Below are positions 52,806 through 62,519 of a stretch of 64,000 nt of DNA, piece by piece. Below the pieces are notes generated by a model. The model saw only the letters and a list, made by a program, of their open reading frames with translations, made no database searches and was not told where the DNA came from. The DNA comes from Desertivirga xinjiangensis (GTDB taxonomy: Bacteria > Bacteroidota > Bacteroidia > Sphingobacteriales > Sphingobacteriaceae): the NCBI RefSeq assembly GCF_024436435.1, contig NZ_JAFMZP010000003.1:1-64000 (forward strand), written 5' to 3'. Position 1 is the stretch's first letter. The number at the start of each line of letters is the position of its first letter. The position numbers were made by a program, and so were the translations under genes.

Positions 52806-53945
52806 ATGAGAAAATTGATATTCCCGTTGCTATTTCTTGCACCTGCTGCTCTATACGCCCAACAGAACTTTATAATTAAAGGGAAAGTGGCTGATCCGGG
52901 GCCCGCTGCGAAGATCTTTTTAACCTACGGCCAGAACGATACGCAGAAAATTGATTCGGCTGCGCTAAATAATGGATCATTTGCTTTTAGCGGAACCGCT
53001 AAAGGCTTTTCTAAAGCAGTTCTTGTATTAGATTATAAAGGAGCAGGTTTTAAAAACCTAAATGAGAAATCACAAATTGACGTTCTTCCGATATACATTG
53101 CTGAGGGTACCACCAACGTACAAAGTGCCGACTCCTTATCAAGGGCGACTGTCACAGGAACGAAGATCAATGAAGAGAATCAGCTATTGTCGAGATTGTT
53201 GAAACCTGTAAATACTAAGATAGTAGCCTTAAACCATGAATATGAAAGTGCTGCTCCCGAAAAAAAGACATCCGAGACGTTTAAACAGTCTTTACAGTCC
53301 AAATACAACAGCTATGTAACAGAGCGGGAGGCAATCAACAAGAAGTTCATCACTGAACATCCTGACAGCTACATGAGCTTAATTGCTGTTCAAAATATGG
53401 CAGGCTCAGAACCTGATGCTGCTCAACTGGAGCCCCTGTTCAATTTGTTGTCTGAAAGTTTAAGGAATAGTCCGGAGGCTGCGAGCCTAAAAGCTTTTTT
53501 GCAGGCAAGCAAAGGCACTTCAATCGGTGCAGAAGCTATGGACTTTACGCAGGCGGATGTAAACGGCAAACCCGTTAAACTTTCAAGTTTCCGGGGAAAG
53601 TATGTTTTACTTGACTTCTGGGCTTCCTGGTGCGGCCCCTGCCGGCAGGAGAATCCAAATGTGGTAAAAGCTTATAATACTTATAAGGATAAGAACTTCA
53701 CGGTTCTGGGAGTGTCACTAGATCGTGAAAATGCAAAAGATGCCTGGTTAAAGGCCATCGCCACTGATAAGTTAACATGGACGCATGTTTCTGACCTGAA
53801 ATTTTGGAACAATGAGGCTGCTATGTTGTATGGCGTCCGCTCTATTCCTCAGAATTTCCTGATAGATCCTAACGGAAAAATCATTGGTAAAAACCTTAGG
53901 GGTGAGGAGCTTCAGAGCTTTCTGGCTAAGACGTTAGGAAAATGA
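52806..53945 (+). CDS. Exported TlpA/AhpC-type thioredoxin-fold protein with DUF4369 domain
   Basis: This 379-residue periplasmic protein has a signal peptide (1-19). A DUF4369 domain (about 21-110, FIIKGKVADPGPAAKIFLTY), a helical spacer (about 120-235) and a C-terminal thioredoxin-like domain (about 240-379) with the redox pair C276/C279 in FWASWCGPCRQE follow. The cis-proline loop is SIPQNF. Such proteins reduce or isomerise disulfides or assist in cytochrome maturation; the DUF4369 half is specific to Bacteroidota. It converges on purD across a strong inverted repeat. Confidence 0.9.
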   Translation: MRKLIFPLLFLAPAALYAQQNFIIKGKVADPGPAAKIFLTYGQNDTQKIDSAALNNGSFAFSGTAKGFSKAVLVLDYKGAGFKNLNEKSQIDVLPIYIAEGTTNVQSADSLSRATVTGTKINEENQLLSRLLKPVNTKIVALNHEYESAAPEKKTSETFKQSLQSKYNSYVTEREAINKKFITEHPDSYMSLIAVQNMAGSEPDAAQLEPLFNLLSESLRNSPEAASLKAFLQASKGTSIGAEAMDFTQADVNGKPVKLSSFRGKYVLLDFWASWCGPCRQENPNVVKAYNTYKDKNFTVLGVSLDRENAKDAWLKAIATDKLTWTHVSDLKFWNNEAAMLYGVRSIPQNFLIDPNGKIIGKNLRGEELQSFLAKTLGK

Positions 53946-53971
53946 TGAGTTAGGAGTGATGAATTATGAAT

Positions 53972-54008
53972 TTAGTTAAACGGGTTAGGTGATTGCCCGT
54001 TTAACTAA
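53972..54008. terminator. Bidirectional terminator-like inverted repeat
   Basis: TTAGTTAAACGGG and CCCGTTTAACTAA form a perfect 13-bp stem with an 11-base loop between the converging thioredoxin-fold gene and purD. Neither side has a long T-tract, but stem length and position fit a shared terminator. Confidence 0.7.
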
Positions 54009-54026
54009 TCTCATATTACAGTAAGA

Positions 54027-55301
54027 TTATAATAGATCAAATCCGATATCGGTACGGAAATACCTTCCATCGTAATATACTCTGCCTGCGTCGGTGACCG
54101 CTTGCTGCACCGCATCGAACATGGTATCCTGCAAAGAGGTTATTGCCAGTACTCTGCCTCCGGCTGTTTTCACCAATCCATCTTCCAGTACGGTTCCGGC
54201 CTGGAATACCTGGGAATCCCTGATATTATCGAGGCCTGTAATTGCTTTGCCCTTCATGTATTCGCCTGGGTAGCCGCTGGCAACTAACATTACGGTTGCA
54301 GCCGTTTTTGGAGAGACTACAAGTTCCTTTTCATGGAGGTTCTCATTGGCTACTCCCAGTAAAAGTTCAACGAAGTCGCTTTCGATACGTGGCATTACGC
54401 TTTCAGTCTCCGGATCACCCATTCGTACATTGTACTCTATGACGTAAGGTTCTCCATCTGTGTTCATAAGGCCAATGAAGATGAATCCTTTATAAGGTAT
54501 CTGATCCAGCTTTAGGCCACTGATAGTTGGTTTTACTATCTGATCTTCTACTTTCTTCATGAACGCTGCGTCAGCAAAGGGAACAGGTGATATGGAACCC
54601 ATTCCTCCTGTGTTTAAGCCGGTGTCGCCTTCGCCAATACGTTTGTAATCTTTTGCTTCAGGAAGAATTTTATAGGAGTGACCGTCGGTCAATACAAAAA
54701 CAGAAAGCTCTATTCCCGTTAAAAATTCTTCGATAACTACCATGTTGCTCGCTTCACCAAACTTGGCATCCTGAAGCATGGCAATCAGTTCGGTTTGAGC
54801 CTCTTCAAGAGTTTGACAGATTAAAACACCTTTTCCAGCTGCCAAACCATCGGCTTTTAATACCACCGGAAATTTGTGAGTTTCCAGGTAAGATAAACCT
54901 TCGCTTAAAGAATTGAGGGTGAAAGAAGCAGAAGCGGCAGTAGGAATAAAATGCCTGCGCATAAAAGCTTTTGAAAAGTTTTTGCTCCCTTCTAACATGG
55001 CGCCACTTTCCTGCGGGCCAATTACGGGAATATCTTTAAGGGCTGAATCTGCTAAAAAATAATCGTGAATTCCTTTTACAAGAGGCTCCTCGGGACCAAC
55101 TAACACCAAGTTCACTGAATTTTTTAATACAAAATCCTTAACTGCTGCAAAATCTGTTGGCTTGATGTTGACATTTTTTCCATAAGCTCCTGTCCCGGCG
55201 TTTCCGGGTGCAATGAACAACTGGCTAAGTAGCGGACTTTGGGATATTTTCCAGGCAAAAGCGCTTTCTCTTCCGCCAGAACCAAGTAAAAGAATATTCA
55301 T
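54027..55301 (-). CDS. purD: Phosphoribosylamine-glycine ligase (GAR synthetase)
   Basis: This is an ATP-grasp enzyme of purine synthesis: phosphoribosylamine + glycine + ATP to GAR. The frame is open to 55403, but the family start is MNILLLGSGGRESAFAWK at 55301 (424 residues). Recognisable parts are LVLVGPEEPLVKGI (about 69-82), the glycine-rich ATP-grasp loop KADGLAAGKGVLI (about 145-157), EEFLTGIELSVFVLTDG, GDTGLNTGGMGSISPVPF (about 220-237) and EYNVRMGDPETE (about 284-295). It is a single-gene unit, ended by the inverted repeat at 53972. It is ordinary in length and motifs. Confidence 0.96.
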   Translation of the reverse strand: MNILLLGSGGRESAFAWKISQSPLLSQLFIAPGNAGTGAYGKNVNIKPTDFAAVKDFVLKNSVNLVLVGPEEPLVKGIHDYFLADSALKDIPVIGPQESGAMLEGSKNFSKAFMRRHFIPTAASASFTLNSLSEGLSYLETHKFPVVLKADGLAAGKGVLICQTLEEAQTELIAMLQDAKFGEASNMVVIEEFLTGIELSVFVLTDGHSYKILPEAKDYKRIGEGDTGLNTGGMGSISPVPFADAAFMKKVEDQIVKPTISGLKLDQIPYKGFIFIGLMNTDGEPYVIEYNVRMGDPETESVMPRIESDFVELLLGVANENLHEKELVVSPKTAATVMLVASGYPGEYMKGKAITGLDNIRDSQVFQAGTVLEDGLVKTAGGRVLAITSLQDTMFDAVQQAVTDAGRVYYDGRYFRTDIGFDLL

Positions 55302-55477
55302 AGCGGCAAAGATAAAATTTTTTAATGGCTTATGAGGAGGGGGTTCGAAGAACCTGCGATAGGGCTTCGGGATCACAGTGATCACAGATCTCGAAGAGCA
55401 CAAGAAACTGAAAGAGCTAGCTTTTTATATGCATGCTCAAACCTTAATATTTACAACTTATCACTTACACAACTAGC

Positions 55478-56827
55478 CTAAATACTTTGCCTTGATTTTA
55501 TTTCGAGATAGCGGTTTATGGTGTTAATGGTAAGATTCTGCGGTGCAGTTAATATTGATTGGATCCCGTGCTTGGCAAGCTCTAAAACGATCTGCTTTTT
55601 TTCATAGGCGAACTTTTCTGCGATGGTTTTGATATAAACGCCTTCGAGGTCCCTGGCGGGTTCTTCAGCCAGAGATTTCAGTTCGGTATTTTCGAAAAAC
55701 ACGACCAGGAGCAGGTGGAAACGGGAAATTCGCTTTAAAAAAGGTAGCTGCCTTTCGAGTGCTGACAGGCTTTCGAAGTTCGTGAACAATACAAGAAGGC
55801 TTCTCTGTTTCAATGTATTCCGAATGGCAATAAACAGGGCTTCCTGGTTAGATTCAAGGTACCTGGTTTTTTCTTTATATAATACTTCTTGAATTTTGTT
55901 CAGCTGCACGGGCCGGCGGTCGGCAGGAAGGATTGATCCAATTTTTTCCCCAAACGTTATCAGGCCTGCTTTATCCTCCTTCCGGATAGCGATGTTTGAA
56001 AGCACTAATGAGGCATTTATGGCGTAATCCAATAAACTTAGCCCTCCAAACGGCATCTTCATGGCACGCGACTTATCAATAAGACAATACACATGCTGGG
56101 ATTTCTCGTCGCTGTACGAGTTTACCATCATATCACCCCGACGTGCGGTGGCTTTCCAGTTTATAGTACGATAATCATCCCCTGCTACATAATTCTTGAC
56201 CTGCTCGAACTCCATGCTGTGGCCAAGTCTCCTGATCTTTTTTACACCCACCTCACTTAATCGGTTGGAAACGGCCATCAACTCAAATTTCCGCATCTGT
56301 AAAAAAGAAGGATACACAGGCAAGGTCTGCTCCTGTTCAAAGGTATATCGTCTCTGAATGGTCCCTAGGGGAGAAGAGACATACACATGCAGGCTGCCAA
56401 ACTTATATTCGCCCCGTTTTACAGGTTTAAGCTTATAATCAATGATCTTATTTTCATGAGGCTTCATACTCACCTCAAACCAGATGTCCCTTTTTTGAAA
56501 CTGAACGGGAATTTCGTCTATTATGCCCAGTTGCACCTTAAACCCATAAAAGTTTTCCAGGTTGATCGTTAATACGTTATCATCTCCGTTACTTAAACGA
56601 TTGGGAGCATTCCGTCTGGCAAATACGCCGTCATGATGTATCCTGAACAGCAGGACCATATCTATCACCACGAGCAATACAAACACCAGAAATAAAAGCA
56701 GCGGAACATCGCCTAACCAGGGGAAAAAGAATGACATCAAAAACATCAGGACAACGCCAGCCAAACCTGTAAACAGGCGATTGGATAAAAACAGGTCTTT
56801 GTAATACTTAGTTATCAGATGTTCCAA
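55478..56827 (-). CDS. DUF58 protein of the MoxR cluster
   Basis: This 449-residue protein has two adjacent membrane helices near the N-terminus (about 17-60). A beta-rich stretch and the DUF58 motif follow: FEQVKNYVAGDDYRTINWKATARRGDMMVN (about 208-237), which leads into a von Willebrand A-like domain (VYCLIDKSRAMKMPF with an altered DxS metal site, ALFIAIRNTLKQRSLLVLFTNFESL). These proteins pair with MoxR AAA+ ATPases and are thought to act in folding or metal loading of membrane or secreted proteins. It is the last gene of the cluster, 65 bp after moxR. Confidence 0.9.
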   Translation of the reverse strand: MEHLITKYYKDLFLSNRLFTGLAGVVLMFLMSFFFPWLGDVPLLLFLVFVLLVVIDMVLLFRIHHDGVFARRNAPNRLSNGDDNVLTINLENFYGFKVQLGIIDEIPVQFQKRDIWFEVSMKPHENKIIDYKLKPVKRGEYKFGSLHVYVSSPLGTIQRRYTFEQEQTLPVYPSFLQMRKFELMAVSNRLSEVGVKKIRRLGHSMEFEQVKNYVAGDDYRTINWKATARRGDMMVNSYSDEKSQHVYCLIDKSRAMKMPFGGLSLLDYAINASLVLSNIAIRKEDKAGLITFGEKIGSILPADRRPVQLNKIQEVLYKEKTRYLESNQEALFIAIRNTLKQRSLLVLFTNFESLSALERQLPFLKRISRFHLLLVVFFENTELKSLAEEPARDLEGVYIKTIAEKFAYEKKQIVLELAKHGIQSILTAPQNLTINTINRYLEIKSRQSI

Positions 56828-56892
56828 AAGTATATGCTAACAAGATTTGTAATTCAACTTATTATATTATCTATACTATCTCTTTGCTCCGG

Positions 56893-57870
56893 CTATCTGG
56901 GCACTTCAATTTTGTGGATGATCTGGTTTAGGACGTCATCAGTTGCGGCTCCTTCCATTTCTTTATCCGGAGTAAGAATCACCCTGTGCCTAAGGACGGC
57001 AGGCACTGCTTTGATAATATCCTCCGGGGTAACAAAATCGCGGCCTTCCATTGCCGCAAGAGCCTTTGAGCTGTTGACCACAGCGAGGGAGGCCCTGGGA
57101 GATGCACCCAATGAAAGCGATTTATTATTTCGGGTTTCGTGTGTAATACGGGCAATGAACTCGAGCAATTTGGGTTCCACGTGCAACGTTCGTACCTGAT
57201 TTCTCAGCTCAACTATTTCGTTTACAGACAAAAGGGCTGTGATATCATGTATTTTATCGGAAGTTTTGAGCTGATGCTGCTCCACCAATATTGCAGTCTC
57301 TTCTTCTAATGATGGGTACCTGACTTCGATCTTAAATAGAAAACGGTCTAGCTGCGCTTCCGGCAGACGATAGGTTCCTTCATGTTCGATAGGGTTTTGA
57401 GTAGCCAGTACGATGAAAGGTTCCTGCATTGCGTAGGTTTTGCCATCAATGGTTACCTGCTTCTCTTCCATCACCTCAAACAAAGCCGATTGGGTTTTTG
57501 CCGGGGCCCGGTTGATCTCATCCACCAGGATCACATTCCCAAATATGGGCCCTTTTTTAAACTCGAACGACGATTCCCTTGGATTAAACACCGAAGTTCC
57601 CAATACATCTGAAGGCATTAAATCGGGCGTGAACTGAATCCTCGAGAAACGGGCGTCAAAGCACTTAGCCAGTAATTTGGCGGTCAGCGTTTTTGCAACG
57701 CCCGGCACCCCCTCAATAAGGATGTGCCCGTCTGCCAATATGCCTGCGATAAGAAAATCGACCATTTCGGTTTGCCCGATGATCACCTTCCCCAGAGAGG
57801 CACGGATATCTTCTACCGCGCGGCTTAGTTTGCTAAGGTCTATTCTGGTTTCAAAAACTTCTTCTTCCAT
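56893..57870 (-). CDS. MoxR-type AAA+ ATPase
   Basis: This 325-residue cytoplasmic ATPase has the Walker A motif GVPGVAKT (54-61) and Walker B motif ILVDEINR (D117, E118). Sensor 1 is ATQNPIEHEGTYRLPEAQLDRF (about 155-176) and the C-terminal lid domain carries sensor 2 near GASPRASLAV. The MoxR class works as a chaperone with DUF58 and VWA partners. Its neighbours (DUF58, DUF4350, DUF4129) are its usual companions in Bacteroidota. The N-terminal 20 residues are acidic. Start ATG at 57870; the preceding gap to the DUF4350 gene is 84 bp. Confidence 0.95.
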   Translation of the reverse strand: MEEEVFETRIDLSKLSRAVEDIRASLGKVIIGQTEMVDFLIAGILADGHILIEGVPGVAKTLTAKLLAKCFDARFSRIQFTPDLMPSDVLGTSVFNPRESSFEFKKGPIFGNVILVDEINRAPAKTQSALFEVMEEKQVTIDGKTYAMQEPFIVLATQNPIEHEGTYRLPEAQLDRFLFKIEVRYPSLEEETAILVEQHQLKTSDKIHDITALLSVNEIVELRNQVRTLHVEPKLLEFIARITHETRNNKSLSLGASPRASLAVVNSSKALAAMEGRDFVTPEDIIKAVPAVLRHRVILTPDKEMEGAATDDVLNQIIHKIEVPR

Positions 57871-57954
57871 AATTAATTAGTTCTACTCGTTTGCTGTTGC
57901 AATCTATATTTCCGTTGAATTTTTGCTAATGCAGCGTCAAACAAAATGTTCGAT

Positions 57955-59136
57955 CTATTTCGATTGTTGATTAAATTGCTCTATATTTTTATTGAGTTCT
58001 ATTAATTCTGTGTCGGACACCGTTTGGTATTTGCTGATCTGTGCTGCCTGCCCTAATATGACTTCGATCAATTGCCTGGATACACCGGATTTTTGCGCCA
58101 GTGTATCCGTAAATTCTGCATTGAGCGCACCCGTTTTTATATTATACCTGGCACGAATACCTTCCAGAAAATAAGTCACCTGTTTCCTGGCAATGTTCGA
58201 ATTATCTCTTCGTTGATAATACACCTGTCCTACAATTTCAGCAAATTCTACAGACGTATTTTCCAAAGGCTTTATCACCGGGATGATCCTTTGTCGTCTT
58301 TTTATCTCGTACACAACAAAGAGGAATAAACTGAACAGAGCCAGGTAATAGGCCCACTTCAATTCCTTGTGTTTTAAGAAAACGCGCATCATACTGGTTT
58401 CACCTTCACTACCGAGAGCGGAGAACTCATCCCATACGATTTGCCCGTCAGTGGGAAGGTATGACAAGGTTTTTTCTGCATATTCCGCGCCTTCCGGTTT
58501 CAAAATATTATAGTTGGTAAAAAAGAAAGGGCCTGGTAGCAGATACAGCGCACCTTTACCGTAATTATATTTGATAAAATTGGCATGTCCTCTATTGTTT
58601 TTCCCCAGGATCACCGTCCGGCTTGTATCGTAGCTGCTAAAGTACTGTTCTCCTATACCTTTATCGAAAGTGTAATGCCTGGCTGAATCCAGTGCAGAAT
58701 CAGTGAAATATATAGAGGCTCTTTGTTTAGTCTTTAATTTTAGTTCTGTACTGATCTTCAACTTTAATGAGTCTTCCAGGTATTTACCAGGGTAATAGGT
58801 AGCGATCAGGACATTATTGCCTTGCTCCATGTACTTCTTTAAATGTTCAAAATCGTACTCATCTACTTTTGCCGCTTTCGCGACGAGGATGTAGCTGCCT
58901 TTTCCCGGGGCACTTTCTTCAAAAGTGGTATACGGAGCTGTTCGTACTGCCTTTATTTCCGCCTGAGGAAAAATATCTTTTAAGCGTTCGTAAAACACAA
59001 AGGTTCCAAAGGGAATTTTATCCTTCTTTGAGAAGGACTCTTTCCAGTCGACTGGCTTTGGGCGGTTGTATTGGGCCAGCAGATATATCGCCAGAAAAAG
59101 AAATCCTAAGAAAGCATAAATTTTTAAATCCTTCAT
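57955..59136 (-). CDS. DUF4350 membrane protein
   Basis: This 393-residue protein has an N-terminal membrane helix (about 5-22, IYAFLGFLFLAIYLLAQY). A periplasmic DUF4350 domain (about 38-235) with GTFVFYERLKDIFPQ and the GTYILVAKAA-like stretch ending in GKGALYLLPGPFFFTNY follows, then a second helix (about 270-288, WAYYLALFSLFLFVVYEI) and a cytoplasmic helical tail with a coiled character. It resembles the gliding-protein GldG/DUF4350 fold used by ABC-associated proteins. It is probably a membrane partner of the MoxR/DUF58 pair, judged by gene order. Confidence 0.85.
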   Translation of the reverse strand: MKDLKIYAFLGFLFLAIYLLAQYNRPKPVDWKESFSKKDKIPFGTFVFYERLKDIFPQAEIKAVRTAPYTTFEESAPGKGSYILVAKAAKVDEYDFEHLKKYMEQGNNVLIATYYPGKYLEDSLKLKISTELKLKTKQRASIYFTDSALDSARHYTFDKGIGEQYFSSYDTSRTVILGKNNRGHANFIKYNYGKGALYLLPGPFFFTNYNILKPEGAEYAEKTLSYLPTDGQIVWDEFSALGSEGETSMMRVFLKHKELKWAYYLALFSLFLFVVYEIKRRQRIIPVIKPLENTSVEFAEIVGQVYYQRRDNSNIARKQVTYFLEGIRARYNIKTGALNAEFTDTLAQKSGVSRQLIEVILGQAAQISKYQTVSDTELIELNKNIEQFNQQSK

Positions 59137-59145
59137 CCCTTTAAG

Positions 59146-59868
59146 CTAAAATCGACCACGGTTAAAATCATTAAATGAAGTATTTATCTTATCGAATGCA
59201 TTGCGATTAACCTGGAAGCTACCGTACCAAACGTGCTCAAACTGGCGTGTCAATGATCTGAACACACTTTGTTGCCGGGGATTTTTTAACTCCTTTATGT
59301 ATTCAGAATTTGTTTTATCAGGTTTCCAGGAGATCCGTCCGGAATCATTCAGCCTTTTTAAACTCCTGAGGTACAAGAACCTGACGGCAAGCCGAAAATC
59401 GTTCCGGTTTACAGCCTCTTCAATTGCTGCATCGAAGGATATCTCATGGATATTTTCGAGGATTTCCGAGTAAGGCACTTCGATAGCTTGCGACCGGCCA
59501 GTGAACAGGAGGCTGGTATCCATACCAGCAAACTTGACCACAGCAAAAATAATAGCGGCGCAGCCAAGCAAAATAAAAATGTACTTAAGTGCACCACCGG
59601 AAGCCGCATTTTCAAAAGCATCCCCAAATAGGCCCCAGAACCAGGTCCAAAACCGGCTCCAAACAGAAGGTGACACATTTAACTTTTGGTCGCCATACTG
59701 GAAATCTTTGTTACTACGATACTCATCCAAAACGGACGTATCGAAGTGCCGGATGTTTGGTCTTCGTATATCAGACTGTACTGCTGCATTTGCTGACCGG
59801 GCAGGAGCATATCCTGCAATTCCGCAAAACAGGTAACACAATGCTGTTAAAAATAGTAGCCTTAACAT
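59146..59868 (-). CDS. DUF4129 membrane protein
   Basis: This 240-residue protein has a signal or first helix (about 1-20), a short periplasmic stretch with WSRFWTWFWGLFG, and one central helix (about 96-115, YIFILLGCAAIIFAVVKFAG). The DUF4129 domain is at the C-terminus (about 140-235), containing FDAAIEEAVNRNDFRLAVRFLYLRSLKRLNDSGRISWKPDKTNSEYI and FRSLTRQFEHVWYGSFQVN. The family often accompanies transglutaminase-like or MoxR/DUF58 systems. It begins one base after the stop of the upstream membrane gene and ends 9 bp before the next, so it lies inside a single transcript. Confidence 0.87.
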   Translation of the reverse strand: MLRLLFLTALCYLFCGIAGYAPARSANAAVQSDIRRPNIRHFDTSVLDEYRSNKDFQYGDQKLNVSPSVWSRFWTWFWGLFGDAFENAASGGALKYIFILLGCAAIIFAVVKFAGMDTSLLFTGRSQAIEVPYSEILENIHEISFDAAIEEAVNRNDFRLAVRFLYLRSLKRLNDSGRISWKPDKTNSEYIKELKNPRQQSVFRSLTRQFEHVWYGSFQVNRNAFDKINTSFNDFNRGRF

Positions 59869-60738
59869 TTAATAGCTTTCTTCGGGATCAGAGTCGGAGG
59901 GCTTGTCTTTACCAATTGCATTGATGCGGTCCATCAAACTGCTGCCTTCTTTCTTTTCAACCAGATTATAATAACATAGAACAGTCACTATTTGAGGAAC
60001 CAACATAACAAGATTAAAGAGCGATTCCATTACGGCAGTGAAAACGGCTACCAAAAGAGGCAACTTTGTGTTGGTGAGGAGCAGACCGGCGCCCGAAATT
60101 ATGCCAATAGGAATAAAAGTGATCACCATTAAGGCAAACACTACGAAAAAAACGACGAAGATCGGGCCGGTGGCTGCCCACCAATTACCTTTAACCAATC
60201 TATAACCCCGGTCAAGAGCATCCGTCAGCCCGGTATTTTCAATGACCAGCACAGTCAGGCTTATTGAAATAACAGTAAGCAAATAAATTCCTGGGATAAG
60301 AAAGAGGAGTAAACCAATCACTATCAATATCCCGAACACGATGTTTGAGCCTATAAAACGCCAAAAAAAATATTTGAAATAACTCCATACCTCATCGACA
60401 GAGGGTGGCTCATTTCCTTTTTCAACATAAAGGGATATATAACATAAAGTAGTTAATGAGACAAAAAGAAATGCCAGTGAGCTAAAGACCTGACTCAATT
60501 TACTTTCTGTTGTATCGCTGCTCAAACGCTCTCCTATTGTCTCATTTCCTCCGCTGATTCGCAATTGATTAAAGATCTCTGAAACCATAGCGGCGATGAT
60601 AAAAAAGCCCGCGATTACAAGACAGGCTTTCAGTAGTGGTCTCCAGTTTTGTTTCAAAAACACAAAGCTATCATTGATGAGTTCACCAAAATCGCGTTCC
60701 TGACGCAAATTAATGTTCTGTTTCTCCGGGCTTGTCAT
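59869..60738 (-). CDS. Multi-spanning membrane protein of the MoxR cluster
   Basis: This 289-residue protein has a cytoplasmic N-terminal stretch (RDFGELINDSFVFLKQNWRPLLKA). About six membrane helices lie between residues 35 and 265, with a loop containing NEPPSVDEVWSYFKYFFWRFIGSN and the segment ALDRGYRLVKGNWWAATGPIFVVFF. The pattern recalls the membrane domain of glycerophosphodiester phosphodiesterase-like proteins, but no enzyme motif is visible. The start lies 29 bp inside the end of the SpoIIM-like gene, so translation is coupled. Probably a membrane partner in the same complex; function unknown. Confidence 0.78.
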   Translation of the reverse strand: MTSPEKQNINLRQERDFGELINDSFVFLKQNWRPLLKACLVIAGFFIIAAMVSEIFNQLRISGGNETIGERLSSDTTESKLSQVFSSLAFLFVSLTTLCYISLYVEKGNEPPSVDEVWSYFKYFFWRFIGSNIVFGILIVIGLLLFLIPGIYLLTVISISLTVLVIENTGLTDALDRGYRLVKGNWWAATGPIFVVFFVVFALMVITFIPIGIISGAGLLLTNTKLPLLVAVFTAVMESLFNLVMLVPQIVTVLCYYNLVEKKEGSSLMDRINAIGKDKPSDSDPEESY

Positions 60739-61681
60739 TTTTTAGTTTTTGGGATAAGTAATTAGGATATATAATAACGTACCACACCATGAAAGAAAGT
60801 GAGGCCAGCAGGATCGACAAACTCAACAAAAGCGGCATTTCTGTGTGGCGTGTTATAAACCCTTCAAGAAAGGCAGCACAAACAAATATAGGGACCAGTC
60901 CGATCACTATTTTAAGCCCTTCCTTTGCACCTCTTGTAACAGACACGATACGTTTGTAGGTTTTAGGAAAGAGTATGCTGTTGCCTAATACCAGTCCGGC
61001 ACCTCCTGCGATAACAATAGCCGAAATTTCAAGTGTGCCGTGAATCCAGATAACCAGTACAGACTGCCAGCCCAGGCCTTTACTAAAAAAATAATATTGA
61101 AAAGAACCCAGCATAATGCCGTTCTTTACAAGGTTGTAAACCGTTCCTACAGAAGCAAAAATGCCGCTTACATAAGTATAAAAGGAAACGAAGATATTAT
61201 TGGAAGCGATATAAAAGAACATTGCAAACTCGCCCTCTTTTTTATAAACACCGAAAGGATCACCTTTACTAATATTTTCGTTAGTCATGTTTACATAACC
61301 GTCACCCAATATCAAACGCACAAAAGAATCATCGAACTTGGCAGAAAGTGCCCCGATAAAGCAAAAAACAACAAAGAAGAGGAAAGAGTAAAGCAGTTGC
61401 TTTTCGTGCTTTTTAAATAGCAGCGGCAGCTCGGTGATCCAAAATGACTTAAACCGGCCACTTTTCTCCTTCTTATTAACATAAATAGATTGATGAAAGT
61501 GGGCGGCTAACCCGTTTAGGTATGCCGTTGTGTTTGATTTCGGAAAAAAAGTTTTTGCGTAAGCGAGGTCATCGGTAACTGAAATAAACCGTGCCGCAAG
61601 CTCATCGGGATCTTCGGTTAGATCTTGCTCGAAACGCACCCATTTGGAATAGTTTTGCTTAACAAATATACTCTCCTTCAT
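60710..61681 (-). CDS. SpoIIM-family membrane protein
   Basis: This 323-residue protein has a soluble N-terminal helical part (1-95, with YLNGLAAHFHQSIYVNK typical of the family). About six membrane helices follow, with NVFVSFYTYVSGIFASVGT-like and the signature IWIHGTLEISAIVIAGGAGLVLG (about 213-235). The SpoIIM/Stage II sporulation M family in non-sporulating bacteria is nearly always next to RDD, MoxR and DUF58 genes, as here; an RDD gene diverges from it 87 bp away. First gene of the six-gene minus-strand operon; the role is unknown. Confidence 0.9.
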   Translation of the reverse strand: MKESIFVKQNYSKWVRFEQDLTEDPDELAARFISVTDDLAYAKTFFPKSNTTAYLNGLAAHFHQSIYVNKKEKSGRFKSFWITELPLLFKKHEKQLLYSFLFFVVFCFIGALSAKFDDSFVRLILGDGYVNMTNENISKGDPFGVYKKEGEFAMFFYIASNNIFVSFYTYVSGIFASVGTVYNLVKNGIMLGSFQYYFFSKGLGWQSVLVIWIHGTLEISAIVIAGGAGLVLGNSILFPKTYKRIVSVTRGAKEGLKIVIGLVPIFVCAAFLEGFITRHTEMPLLLSLSILLASLSFMVWYVIIYPNYLSQKLKNDKPGETEH

Positions 61682-61768
61682 ACTGGTTTAGGCAGGAATA
61701 TTTTCAGTTAAAATAGGAACAAATTTTAAATCATCAACAAAAAATTTAAATTAGAAAATATTTTAACT

Positions 61769-62512
61769 ATGCAAACCGTAAGGATCACAACAGCGCAGAA
61801 TATTGATATTGATTATGAAGTTGCCGGACTAGGCCCGCGGATACTGGCTTATCTTCTGGATTTCCTGGCCTTTTTTTTTATTTACATATTGATCTTTGCG
61901 AGTGGCTTCGGCTCGGGACTTGCAGGTGCAGGGTTGCCATCATTCTTCGAGGTACTCCTGGTTGTTCTCCTGTTATGTTATGCATTTTACGACCTTGTAT
62001 GCGAGGTCTTTTTCAATGGTCAAAGCCTTGGCAAGAAGGTGATGAAAATAAAAGTGATCAGTCTTGACGGAGCCCGCCCAGGCCTTGGACAATACCTTTT
62101 GCGCTGGATGTTCAGAATTATTGATTTCACAGTAACAATGAATATGGGTGGTCTGCTTTGCGTTGCCGCTACAGACAAAAAACAAAGGATAGGCGATCTT
62201 GTGGCCGGTACTACTATTGTAAGAACCAAATCGAAAACTGGCTTACACCATGTAGCATTTATGCCTCCGCCGCCAGATCACCAGCTGGTGTTTCCTGAAG
62301 CAAGCAAGTTGTCGGACAGCGATGTTAGTCTTATTTACGAAGTGTTAAATAATTTCAACAAAAGTAAAAATCATCCGTTGCTTCAATCGACGGCATCCCG
62401 GATCAGAGAGCATCTCGGACTGGCTAATGTCAACCTGGAAAGTGATGAACAGTTTTTACAGGTCATAGTAAAAGACTACAACTTTTTGCAGATCTATGGT
62501 GAAGAGGTCTGA
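61769..62512 (+). CDS. RDD-family membrane protein
   Basis: This is a 247-residue protein. Residues about 15-140 form the RDD domain: the arginine-aspartate-aspartate-like start GLGPRILAYLLDFLAFFFIYI, then LCYAFYDLVCEVFFNGQSLGKKVMKIKVISLDG and the last helix region with RIIDFTVTMNMGGLLCVAATDKKQRIGDLVAGTTIV. Three membrane helices are expected. A cytoplasmic tail (about 150-247) without recognised domain follows. It is divergently transcribed from the SpoIIM gene and is a standard companion of the MoxR cluster; proposed roles in ion transport are not established for this type. Confidence 0.9.
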   Translation: MQTVRITTAQNIDIDYEVAGLGPRILAYLLDFLAFFFIYILIFASGFGSGLAGAGLPSFFEVLLVVLLLCYAFYDLVCEVFFNGQSLGKKVMKIKVISLDGARPGLGQYLLRWMFRIIDFTVTMNMGGLLCVAATDKKQRIGDLVAGTTIVRTKSKTGLHHVAFMPPPPDHQLVFPEASKLSDSDVSLIYEVLNNFNKSKNHPLLQSTASRIREHLGLANVNLESDEQFLQVIVKDYNFLQIYGEEV

Positions 62513-62519
62513 TCTTCGG

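Noticed and set aside
55302-55403. Longer start for purD.
   Set aside because: The added 34 residues are unrelated to the family, whose start MNILLLGSGGRE is at 55301.
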